Assembly: GCA_965153455.1 (NCBI GenBank)
Contig: OZ234499.1
Location: 17,480,271 to 17,544,270 of the forward strand
Reading direction: 5' to 3'
Length of the DNA stretch: 64,000 nt
Origin: Sphagnum compactum
Taxonomy: Eukaryota; Bryophyta; Sphagnopsida; Sphagnales
Each line of letters begins with the position of its first letter. The first letter of the stretch is position 1. Positions 47,085 through 59,500 of the stretch are shown here, in pieces. Both the position numbers and the translations under genes were made by a program. The notes below the pieces were generated by a model. The model was not told the origin of the DNA. It ran no database searches and saw only the letters and a list, made by a program, of their open reading frames with translations.

Positions 47085-47605
47085 GGAATACTTTGGGGTT
47101 TTTTAAAATTAAAATTTGAAGAAAACAAAGGAGTTTGGGATAACTTTTTTACGTATAAAACTTTGGGTTTATTTTTAAAATTTAAAATTGAAGAAACCAA
47201 AGGAGTTTAGGATAACTTTTTTACATATGAAACTTTGCGTTTTTTTTAAAAAAAAAATTAATTGAAGAAAACAAAGGAGTTTGGGATAATTGTTTTACGT
47301 ATGAAACTTTGGGTTTTTTAAGCAAATGGACTTGACAATGCCTTTACAATAATTTTTATTAATAATAGTCACTAAATTAAAATTGAAGAAAACAAAGGAG
47401 TTTGGGATATCTTCTTTACATATGAAGCTTTGGGTTTTTTAAAAATTAAAATTGAAGAAAACAAAGGAGTTTGGGATAACTTCTTTACATGTGAAACTTT
47501 GGGTTTTACAAAAAAATTAAAATTGAAGAAAACAAAGGAGTTTGGAGTAAATTTTTATATAAGAAACTTTGGGGTTTTTCTAATTTAAAAAATTGAAGAA
47601 AAAGG
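47085..47605 (+). repeat. ~70-bp tandem array, seven degenerate units
   Basis: The core words GAAGAAAACAAAGGAGTTTG, then TTTACATATGAAACTTTGGG and a run of A/T, repeat with core starts near 47118, 47190, 47264, 47385, 47454, 47525 and 47595. Spacing is 69-74 bp except between the third and fourth units (121 bp), where about 50 extra bases (AAGCAAATGGACTTGAC...) are inserted. Confidence 0.88.
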
Positions 47606-50600
47606 AAGGAGATTCAGCGGAAAGTGGTGCGTGTGTCAGGGCGCAGAGGGGGATTCTTTAACCCAAAATCTTGCTATGGTGGCCACCTGGTTTTGTTTTG
47701 AACATGGTGAAGAAAAAAAGGTTTTCAGATTTTCTAATATTAGTCAGACAGTAGATTTCAGGCAAGAAGAAGACAATAGCCAGATTTTTGTACTAAGTTT
47801 CAAATAAAATAATGTAGAAGGAAGCTTCATTTTTATTTTCACTTTCTTTTTTTGGTTTTAGCCATTATTATTTTCTTTAATCGTCTTATGGATGATCGCC
47901 AACCTTTTACAAGTTGGAAGACAAAGGCACAGTTGATCGCCATGTGATAGATTCAAAACAACCGAGGTGCTGACTCAATGAGTCCGAGAGATTTTTTGTT
48001 TGTTTTTTCACGATCATGAATCTCAGTGTTTTTTAAAAAAATTGCCGAATTTTTTTGTCATACAACGAGAGACAACATGAATTTTTTTGTGAATTTTTAG
48101 TGAAAGTTTCGCCATTTTTCGAAATAAAATAATTAAAATAGCCACTACGAGACCTAGGCACTTCCGAGGTCGTCACTTGTGGCAGTACAAGAACCTATAA
48201 TGTCTAAATATGACAAGTTCAACTTATTTTTTTCCCCGGAAAACATGGCAACATTTTCTTCCAAAACCGCGTTTGGACAAGTCATATTGTCTATAGTTTG
48301 TTATTTTTGGGTGGGGATGGGGCGGCGGCGGCAAGGGCCTGGGGAGGGGGGCACTTACTTTGTGTGTGAGTCTGGTTCCGAGGAAATTGCTAACTATATA
48401 TCCTGTGCATGTGCAGAAACAGAATGTCAGTCTTCGGAATGTTTGGTGATGATGTTTCTTCATCCACAAAAGGTGCAACAAGGCCCACGCATATCTCGAC
48501 GGAGGTCAAAATTTCGCTTTCGAATGTGCAAGTCCAAATACACTAGCACATTTTTGACACGACTTTAATGTTTATTCGAATGGGTATTGCCCACCCAACC
48601 AACCAACATCTCAAACAACACAAGAAATTCTTTTAACATGTATGAAATATAAATTTGTGAGGCATGCCGTATGTCACAAGGTAATATGACAAAGGCTTCT
48701 TCTTCTTCCCTCTTCTTCTATTGCTTCAATATGTGAGTAAATGGATGATATCAAGATGATCTTCCATTTTTGGATGACTGGGTAAATGGACAAACTTTAT
48801 ATGTAAAATGTCCAATTTGTTGAAAAGCCAAACACATAAGGATTTGATTTGAACTACTTGTGGTTTCACCTCTCATGTATGTGGGTGTCCACTTATTAGC
48901 CCCCCAAAATCTTGATAATATTTCAAAAACAGTGTTGTTCTAGAGTTTTTTGTTTCTTGTAAGTTGTTGGTAGACCAAGGTCAAGTTACGATGATCTTCA
49001 AACGAGCTAATCGACCACCACCTTACTTACATAGTTTAGAAATCAAATCATATAATATAAATATCATCAGCCTATATGCAAATTTGTTAGTCACTTAATC
49101 AAGGTTAACAAGAGAGGAAATTCTCAAAGTTGATTTCACCTTCCCTATGAAGTTGTATATTTTTATTGACATGAAGGGTACAAATTGACAATGTCAAACA
49201 TAAATTACAAGACACTTGATTTTTCTGTATACGTAGTTTGGTCTGTGCAAATTTCAGTTCAGTGTGCACCAATTTCCTGTATATGTAGTTTGTTTTGTGC
49301 AAATTTCAGTTGAGTGTGCACCGCATTTGATCAGATTTTCTTGCTTGTGGGTGTTATCCAGTGTGGAGTGGGTATATTTGAGGGTCCAATGGGTATTACT
49401 CGGGTTTTACTTCAGGTATATATTTATTTATTTATCGGGTGTTGATTTTTTAAAGAACCGAATTCGCTTTGTATCTGGGCATTTTTGAAAGTTGATACCC
49501 AACCCACCCCATAATTGGAACTCTTAGAAATTCAAATTGCTGGAACCATATACCCGGTCCAAGGGGAAATAAATGAAAAGGGTATCTCTCAAAAACTCGA
49601 ATATTTACTTTAGTACTCGATTTATACCATTTCAGCATATTAGGGTTAGGGATTTTGTACTTTGTACTTTATGTTTGCAGTTTGTAATGCACATGTCTCC
49701 TCCTCCACTTTATGTAACAGCTTGCAACTTGCTGCTAGCTACTAAATTTTTTTAAGAAAAATCTTATCTTTTTAAAGAAAGCATGGTTGCAACAGAACCC
49801 ATTAAATTAGAAGAAGGTAGGGAAGTGATTCTAGAGCTTTGTATTTCTATTTTATTTTTGTGTTTGAATCACTCTGTTTGGTGTCATTTATTGCACCATT
49901 GCTTTTACATTGATATGAAAGTTGTATGTTCAAATTGCAAAGGTGGTGGAGGACTGTGTGTGTACATTTTTTTACTTTTGGGTTTGGATTTTTTCCCTTT
50001 GCAAGGGAGGTTGATTTTGATTTGTGTGTGATGCTTTATTTCTGTCATTGTGTAATAACAGATAACGTTGCATAACATTCAGATGTGCATAGACGTTTGA
50101 TTCATTTAATTGAATTTTTGCCTTTACACAAGGAATTCCACAAGGTTCAGATATCTACACCAAAAATTGTGGTTGACTCAAAGTCTCATTAGCTCTCTCC
50201 TCCATGATGTTACAAGTTACAACGTTGCAACATTTCAGCAGCATCCACCCTCGTTTGGCAGTGTAATCATGTGAGCTTATCTTATCAATCTAGTCAAAGG
50301 ATTCTTCGGCTAATCCTTTTTCACTTCATTAGTTAACGATCCCCTAACCTATTATTGGGCTCGGGGATTAGTAAGGGGATCCCTTTTAACGTCACCTACT
50401 TGCTTCCAAAACTCGGCTTCATCAATTAACTTAGCTTCGATTTGGCAGGGTTTCATCACTTAGTTTCGATTGAAAACTACTTCAAATGTTCTAGGGTGCA
50501 AGGACAAAAACCAATTTCTTGACATTCAATCAAAGTCGGTGTGCTTAGAAAACTTATTACCTATCCAATAGATAGGGCTTCCATTATCATCATTGATGAA

Positions 50601-52500
50601 ATTTATGCCTACTTTTTGGGAGGTGGGTTTTACTCATCTCATCTTGCTTGGAATACATCTCATTACCATTAGCTTTTTAAAGAAATTCTGATATAAAAGA
50701 TTTAGTGATTTTCCTGAAAAAACGAAGAAAAGTAGTACAAATTTACACTAGAAAAACACATTCATCCAAAACTTTTCAACTTTTTGTCCAAAACATGAAA
50801 AAAATTGTCAAAAAAAGAAGAAGAGTGGATACCATCCTTAGTACTTGTACTAAATGATATACAAGGTGTTTTCCAGTTTGGGAAATGGTTGCTTTGGGTT
50901 TTGAGTCTTAGAACTCTTCCAATCTATACGATTTTCTCCTTGCTTGGACCACAAGTCATTGCCACTCTTAGTGTTTTATATACACATTGAAAGTTTGAAC
51001 TAAAATCTAACCTCTAAACCATAGATTGTAACCTAAAAGATAATCCTATAAGGGCACAACATAATAAACATCCCTTAATAGCTTGCTAAAATGTATCAAT
51101 ATAACATAAAGCCAACATCTATTCAATTTGCCACGTTTCACCCCGATTGGTTGTTGCCTCCTTTTGGAAGTGGTCAATTTTAATTTGTTGTGTAATGGGG
51201 ATGGTTGCCCATTGCCCATCCATTCTCAAGGTATTAAAAAAAAAACATTCTTTAAGGAGTAATAGATAAAATTAGATAATGTTGATTTCAACTCACAACC
51301 ACATTACAAAGAGCCCATGGTCCCAAATCTTGGGCTTGATGTTCAATATGATAATTTAGTTGTAAATTGAGCTATGTCCTTGAGTAAGATTGTTAATGAG
51401 ACATCTTGACAAGGTCATAAGGGGCCACCAAAGTCATTGAAAAATTGTTAGATTCACTCAAAATAATCAAGGATTGGTAATTACTACAATACCATTTGTT
51501 CATAAAAAACATGCAACAAATATATTATTTTTGTACAATACTTGAATATATCGTTCGTATAATACTTCAGACAATATTCAAACTTTTTTCTTTTAATAGA
51601 CATTTTTTGACAATGATTATACTGAAAATATGATCAACATTCATATTTTTATCACCACATTTACGTAACAAATGAAAAATGAAAACAGTCAAAGACATTG
51701 TGCTAATTGTAGGTGATTGTCTATTAAGTTAATAAAAATTTGTTAAATAAAACTTTAAATCATAACCATATACCATAGGAACCTGGCAACTTGGACACAT
51801 GTCTGTTGAATAATTGATTAAATTTAAGATTTTCATTTCAACAAATGCAATAATATTCTTGAAAATTATTCACAATTTGTTTTTGTTATTTCTGAAATCT
51901 CAACATTTCTGAAAATAATATAATTGGTGTTGAAGCTGCCAAGGTAGTAGGCTACTTTATTCAAAGTTCCAAATTCTCCCCTTCCAACATAAAGGAACCA
52001 AATGGGACACTCTAAATTGGACGGTGGCACAATATGGTAAACATATAGAGCCCACCATAGGTATTAGGAACCAAACTGAAAGCATTTTCTTTTCATAAAA
52101 AGACAAGTGAAATGCTTAGTGAACCCGTCAATGCATTTTCACTTGACAGATAGGCTGGGGTCAAAGATTAATAAAAAAATATTTTAAAAAAAAACCCACC
52201 AACCTCTGCAAGAAACCAAATTTCCCAACACGCACAAATTACAATATGGTTTAAAAGAAAATAAATTTTAACTAATATTTCCAGATTTCAGTTTGGTTGA
52301 TCATCCAAAGGCATGTCAACCCTCATTCCATTGGCATATACATTAGAATTGAATTTCTAACTTGAAATAAGTTCATGGGTAATAGTGAAAAAGAAGAAAA
52401 ACTCACATACTTCTGTTGTTGAAACAGCATATTTTTAATTTGGAACTAGTGTAATATCATCAGTCAGGCCAGAGAAAGAATCAGCAGTTTCTGGACACCA
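47606..52500. other. Intergenic DNA between the array and the CTR9 3' flank
   Basis: Mostly AT-rich. A GC-richer spot at 48300-48350 (GGGGCGGCGGCGGCAAGG) lies in a 129-codon plus-strand frame (48179-48568) with no recognisable motif and no start or splice context, so it is not called. No tRNA or rRNA is seen. Confidence 0.4.
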
Positions 52501-52507
52501 TATCAAT

Positions 52508-52536
52508 ATATTCAGTTATGTTGACTAACTGAATAT
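52508..52536. repeat. Perfect 11-bp inverted repeat
   Basis: ATATTCAGTTA and TAACTGAATAT flank a 7-base loop. It lies about 1 kb beyond the CTR9 stop codon; role unknown. Confidence 0.6.
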
Positions 52537-52707
52537 CGAGAGCTGTTGTGATGATGTTGCTATCCAAAATTGTTGCAACAAATGCAAAACACTATTACAC
52601 ACAGAGTTTCAATACCAAGAGGCAAAGAAAATCAGGACAAAATTGCTTCTCTTCTCATGTATTCTCCTTCCTTTGTCTTCTTTGGTTTTTTAAACGACAA
52701 TGAACTT

Positions 52708-52926
52708 TCAACATTTATTGTGCACATGCTCAGTGGGTGCTGCAAGTGGTGTTTGCATTTGAGCTTTTTCAATCCAAACCATGAGCTCATCCCATACTCG
52801 GGCAACCATCTTTCTATCCAGGAATATTTTCTCCCACACAGTTGATCCACACAGCACATCAGGATAAACAACCTTTGAACTATCTTTGTCATAACACTTC
52901 AAATGTTGGACATCAACCATCCACAT
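52708..52926 (-). CDS. Coding-like short frame downstream of CTR9, unknown
   Basis: A 72-codon minus-strand frame starts with ATG and reads VWEKIFLDRKMVARVWDELM and WIEKAQMQTPLAAPTEHV, more protein-like than typical chance frames here. Further upstream on the same strand (about 52980-53130) is IDPEVQGAQLGAWELRK in an interrupted frame. It may be a decayed gene or part of a long CTR9 3' UTR. No family recognised. Confidence 0.2.
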   Translation of the reverse strand: MWMVDVQHLKCYDKDSSKVVYPDVLCGSTVWEKIFLDRKMVARVWDELMVWIEKAQMQTPLAAPTEHVHNKC

Positions 52927-53551
52927 GAATCTAAATTCAAACTCTAGATGTGAAAATTTTCACCAGTGTTGTATGCCATGCATGCCAAAGGATCTTTCTT
53001 AGTTCCCATGCTCCTAGTTGTGCACCCTGAACTTCTGGATCTATGGTATGGTCGGAGTACTTTGGCCAGCAGTGAAGGGGAATTTATAGAGCTTTTCGCT
53101 TCAAAGTCACTGGATCAAATATGCAGTTAGTCTGCAGTCACATCAGACTTGAGTACATGCTTTTTTTTGTGGAACCCAGTTTTGTTTTTAAACCTATATT
53201 TGATCTCCTGGCTACAAGGATGAATTTCTCATCTGGAGGTCACCAGATACCTCATGTCATGACTAAAATCAAGAATCTTTCCATCAACTGGTTTATAGGG
53301 CACAAGCTACCTATGATAACTAGGCAAATTGACCTCAAATGTGTGTCATTTCCTCACAAACGTTGGAAATCTGCCTCAGGGGAGGAGCCAGTCAGAAAAA
53401 ATAATTTCTCAGGAAGCTGCTCAGACCAAAGTAAATAAGTCCTACTTGAGCTCCATTGCTGTCATGTTTCACAACTTGCACCTAAATCTTTCAACTTTAA
53501 TCAATGTACATGAATCCAAAACTAATATACAGGCAAGCATCATATTTTCAC

Positions 53552-56500
53552 CTATTCACTCTCACTTTCAGAAAGTTGCCTCTTTCTGAGGCGAGACCTA
53601 CTGGGGCTGTGTCTCCTTCTAGCTTCAGCCACAGGCTCAACATCACTGGGAGGACTGCGGTGTGGTGACATCTGTCCTTCCTCATCTGAGTCAGAAAGGG
53701 CCTGTCTGCGCCTTGCTTTCTTCAGCCGAGGCTCCTGCAGTGGGCAATAACGATGAGTCCCATTTTCCAGCCTCGAAGCCAAATTACAGGTTGGAATATT
53801 GGAATAAATCACAAGAAACAAGTCAACTAGGTGAGGAGAGTGGATCGAGAGAGGTCTAGTTACCGGAACCGCTTCCTCATCAGAATCTCCAAAGGCAGCA
53901 GCAAGTGCATCCTGAGCATCATCCTCAGGAGTTTCTGGCCGCACATCCTCAACCTCCTCCTCAACCTGGGCATCCTCTTCATCCGAATACTGAGGCCTAG
54001 ATTTTTTCTCTTTTTTCCTCTTCCTCTTTTCCTTTCTTCTCTCCTTTTTCTCATTTGCCCCATTGTTATCCCCATCATTGTCTTCAACTTCAAACCGCTT
54101 TCTGTTCCAAGTAGCCTGCAGAAAAATCACCTTTTAGACAGCATCCCTCACAGTACAACACACTGCAACAACAAGAAATCGGAAAAATAGAAACAAGTCC
54201 ACGTGATTTCAAACCTCATTCTCCAGTCTCATCTTCTTCTGACCTTCATGTGAAGACCATTTTGTCAGTATTTTGAATTGGCACTCAAACCACACTCAAA
54301 AAGTTGAGTGTGCATCAGAGCATGGTTGATGACTTATTGACAGCAGAGCTGCACATGGAGTCCAGCTCCAAAAGGGATAGTAACCAGGCAGAGTTATATC
54401 CTTCTGAAGGGTTGTGCCATGTGTTCAACCTGTGGGAAAGGTTTGTTGCCAAAACTAGCTTTGGCTGGGGCCTTAAACATTACATAAAACTGCTGCAGAT
54501 ACAGCTAGACAGACCTTGAAACACGAGGGATGGGATAGGACAGGTGTAAGAAATGCTGGACTTGACAATTATCAACAGAAAATATACTTCCACTGATTAT
54601 GGATCTCCCACAGAGCACAATCTACTATGCACAACCCGAGTTGGAAATATCTCACGCACCATGGTTTGTTGGAGCCTCTCTTCTTGTTCCAGTACAATAC
54701 GATGTTCTTCATCCCGCTGCCTTCTCTCCATCTGCTCAGCATCACAATCATCAAAGGCATCAGAAAAGCTCCCATAGTAAAGTCATGCTTCATGGTATCA
54801 ATAATACCTGCAAAAACTTACCTGGATTTTGCGCTCTTCCTCAGCTTTACGGCGTGCATCTTCAGCCATCGCCAGCTGGCGAGAAACCTCCTGCTTTTGG
54901 CGGACTTGCTGCTCCTCACGCTCAGCAGCCTCTAGGTGCACCTTTGCTGCATCCAGTAGATGCTTGCAGTAATCAACATGCAAGTCCAGCTTCTTCTCAT
55001 CAAAACCATGGACATGCTGCCCTCTCACCCCTGCCAGCTGGTTGAAGAGACGCAGTGCATTTTTCAGCTCTGCAACAGCTAGCCGAACCTGCAAAGTAAC
55101 ACCACCTTCCATCAATGCCCATGCTACTCAATCCCAAACAACTGGCACAGACAGCAAACAACCATGCACACCACTGGTAGCCAGCCCACAAGGGAAATAC
55201 AAGACACCAATGCAGAACTCACCTCTTCAGCAGAGCGCTTTGTCTTCTTAAGGGTGGCGGTGGAGAATTTTTGCATGGCAATGGCGGCATCAAAACGTAA
55301 GGTGTAATTGGAGGGTGCAAGGTGTATAGCATGTAGCAACACCTGCTTGCATTCTTGCCACTGCTCAGCCTCATAATGTGTGCGTGCCAGGTACAAGAGG
55401 ATTTGAGGATCTGTGTTGTAGTAGAATCGCCGCAGACAATTCTGGTACTGCATTGATGATTACAAAGTGTGTAAAGGATCAAAATTTTCTTGTCTACAAA
55501 GTATACAGCACTCGCTCATGACAATTCTTGTATCCAAGAGAAAGTCTTCAACACCAAGTGAACCTGGTTAGTCTCTTCACAGACAAAAGGGAGAAAATGA
55601 ACAAAGACTGGATCAAACCCAACATCCTCCCTCTGTATGGAAAGACAACTCCTAGGAGAGACATGGTACTCACCATCTTTATGGCAAGAGCAAACTGGCC
55701 TTGAGCAAGGTAGACATGTGCCAGGTTGATCCAAACATCAGGCATATCTACAGCTTTGTTGCCTGCTGCTGCCTCTTGAACCTGCACACAAGGAACTACC
55801 TCAGTATACTGGTCTACTCCAGTATTATCCTGTTCTCAATTTTGTGTAATTGCCTTCTTTGCCCAAAAATAGTCTTTACATTAGTAGCCTATGAAGCAAG
55901 TGTAAGGAGAATCTCTAAACCAACAAAACAAGCCTGCAAATACTTCTGACCTGAGTGAAGATGTCCTTTGCAACATCAAACAAGCCTTTCTCAGCAAGTA
56001 CAACTCCAAGTCCATTTGCAGCATACATGTTGTTTGGTTTTTGCACCAACACCTGAACACACATCTCAATATCTCAAATAATTAGCTGTGATTCCAGAGT
56101 ATAGTTGTTAGTAGATGGTCTAACAACTGAACTCTGCAACCAAGAACCCTCAACTCACAGGAACCCCACAAAAGAGTTTTGAGCATATCCCCTAAAGACA
56201 GAAAAATGGATGTTGACCACCAAACAACTCTTATACATCCAGCAACAGTAACCAGGTAGAAATAACAGGTGCAGACCTTTTGATACAACTCTCTAGCCTT
56301 CTCCAAATGAGTGGCTTCCAGTTTTGGGTCCTTCTTCTCTCCTCGTACTGCTGCATAGTAATTCCAATTGCCCTACACGACAAGATCTGGATTGTAATTA
56401 AAATGTCAGGCAGAATTTTTTTGACGAGTCTCAACATGTGCAAGGAGTTGTGCTGCTTACAAGAGCCAATGTTGCATAATTGTCCTTGCCATCTGTGATT

Positions 56501-59500
56501 TGCAATATGCTCTTCAATGTATCCTTAGCTTTCAGCCAATCATCTGCTTTCAGCTCCAAGTTTCCTCGAACTGACAATCCTTCCAAATACTTGTCATTAA
56601 TTGCTAATGCCTTTGATACCTGCATTAAATTCACAGGCACCACAAGTGAGGGCCTTGTCTCTGTAAGGGTTGACTCTGTAAACAACTGGAAAACCTTATT
56701 TCAATCAAGCAGAATGACAGGTGACATAAAGCGGGAATACATCATTACCAGATCCAGACTGGTAGATATATTGTTCCGGGCATGTGCCATAGCTGCCAAT
56801 CGCAGGAGGGCATCTAGATACTTTGGATGCTGCAAACAAACCACAGCACAAACTACACTTATTGTAAACTGCAATTGGAAAACAGACTACATTGATTTCT
56901 TGCAAAGCCACTCAAAAGGTCACCATAATTCTTTTATCACCAGAATTCTGAGAGAGGGACTGTGTGAATACACTGCACTCTTGACAATGCACAGACAGCA
57001 TAAATCTCTGCATACTCATGAATGTGACCAGTTGCAGACTACATTCCAAATGAAAGCTCAGGAAGAAGTGAACCTTGAAAAGAATGAGCTGGTACAAGAC
57101 AGTGGCCTTGCCAGTCTCATGCAGCTGTTCATGCAACCTTGCCAGGTTGAACAAGACTGTGACCTTCTCTGCAGGTACTTCAATAAGAACTCCCTCTTCC
57201 TCTAAGCTGCTGAAGAGCTGATTCTCCTCATTTGGTACACCACTGACAGCACTCCGTGTACCCTCACTAAAATCAAGCCAAATTCCCTTTCCCAATGCCT
57301 CCTTGTATGCCTGCCTTGCAAGCTGCATCCAAAAAGCTACTGTACTGATCAGCTGACATGACACCGGTAACACCAGTCCTGCATAGTGCAGTGTGTTGAC
57401 ACAACATGACTTGGCATCTACACTCATGTTATTTGACTTTTGTAAGTCGGTCCCTAGCTAAGAGAACTCACCTTTAAACTGTGACATGTAGGAACTGTGA
57501 TCTTTAAGAAGCTTTCTTTAACACACAATGCATGAGCAAGTTGTTTTTACCTCAAGTTCTCCTCTTTCAAAATGCAGCACACCTATGTTATTCAGGAGTC
57601 CCAGAGGAATAACTTCTCCATTCTTCTTCAAAAGGGAGAGGGCCTGCACATACCACAAGCATAGTATCAGATGTTAATCACCAAATAATTCACTGTAATT
57701 CAATTACTGAGGTTTGTTTGAACAGGCTAGTTCAAAGTTCCTCAAATCTTAACCATTTGTCACCTCTCTCTAACCAAAATACTTAAGCAGGACATGGTCA
57801 TAGTGACTTCGATCCTGATCATCTGTGACTTGGTAACAACAGCTGGCTAGTGATTGATCGCGTCTGCAATAGGCCAAAAAACACAGCACCTGATGAACCC
57901 TGAATTCAAGAGGGACAATCTGCATTGGAGACTGCCAGGAAACTGAAAGAAGCTAACAACACTGTAAAGATTCTTCCACTTGCACTTCCACACCAAGAAC
58001 CATTCCCAAAAGTCTTTCCCTTTTGAGTTCCAAGTCCGACTTGACAGTCTACAATCCCATAAGCATCAAGCTTGCAGTGGCAAGATACTGTCTAAACTAG
58101 GCTGAAAGCAAAGAGCATAACCATTTTGAATGCCTCTAGTGCTGCTCCAAAGTCAGATAAGACAAGTAACTCCCCCATTTCCAACCATGCCTGTCACGGA
58201 ACCAAAACATGTATGCATCTCATCAGTGAACTTATGAAATGTATATTCATACTAAAGAGAGGAGGCATCATAACATCATTTTTCAAGCATTATTATTGAG
58301 GAACACTTTGGATCAACTGAGATGATTGAACATAAGAGGAATGCTGTGTAATTCGTAAGGAACAACTTGGATTCACCAAGTTCAATCACACTAAGACAGT
58401 TGGTGTAAGAGAACCATCCACCATCCCTTAAGCAGGGTTTGGCAAACTTACATCAACATCCCTTTGATTTAATTTAGTTGCTCTCTTGAAGTTGTCAAGG
58501 GCCTTCTCAGTGCGTCCTTGCTGCACAAAAATGTGGCCCATAGCCTACAAGTCCAGTCCATTTGCATCAAGTCAGTGGGAAACATTGACCTGGTTGTACC
58601 ACATGAGGTGCCTGGACCCGAAGTGATATACCTTCAAGGTCTCACAATTGTCCGGATGAGCATCCAGTACTTTCTCAAAATTCGCCAAAGCAGTCTTCCA
58701 ATCTCCAAGCTTCAGGTGAACCTGCCCCAAGCCTACATGTGGCCACAAATGATACTATGACACTTTGAAATATGCACTTATATCCTAAATGCCACAGTAA
58801 AACCAGATCAAGGAGGGATATCAAAATGGAATTATTCCTTTTATTACTCACCATAGTAAGGCAAAATGAAGTCTCGGGGAGTCTTAAGCTCTGAAGTAGA
58901 TGCTCTGTAGTAGCGAGCTGCCATCTCGTAATCACCCTGTACAAAAGAAGACTGTCAGCCTTCAAAAGTCACAATACAAATTCCTTATATCCATACACAA
59001 CTACAATCCGGCAACACCTCCAAAGGCAAGCAACATAACTATGAGATTGCAGTAAAAACTCCACAACAACACTTTGAAGGTAACTCAACCAGAGTGATAT
59101 TGGTCATAACCTTATGAGTGTCACTCACAAAGTGTCAGACCATCACACTCATCTTCAATAGCAGTGATAAGCTGCCATGACTTGCTACTGACTTCATCAG
59201 CTCGCAACAGTGGGTGTAGATGGGTACATAATATTCCACAAAAAAAAAATTAACAACTGCATACTGAGTGGATCACATTTCCAGAAGCATTGGAAAGGCT
59301 CAGCCATGATGTTGGAAGAGGAATAGCTAAAAAGTCAAAGGTAGCCTCATTCAAGCTGCAACAAGTTTCAAGAAACTTATGACAGTAAGCTTCATTTCAT
59401 TATAGCTTGTCCCCCTACGCCAAGCATCTAAGCCTAAGACATAGTGGCCTACATAGAGCATATTGGTTGGGGTTTCCTGCACCATGACCATATACTTTAA

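Noticed and set aside
48179-48568. 129-codon plus-strand frame with a GC-rich centre
   Set aside because: No family resemblance, no splice or start support, and the composition is driven by one G-rich patch.
56480-57205. 241-codon plus-strand frame opposite CTR9
   Set aside because: It lies across CTR9 exons 14-16 and introns on the other strand; the minus-strand reading is conserved and this one is a shadow.
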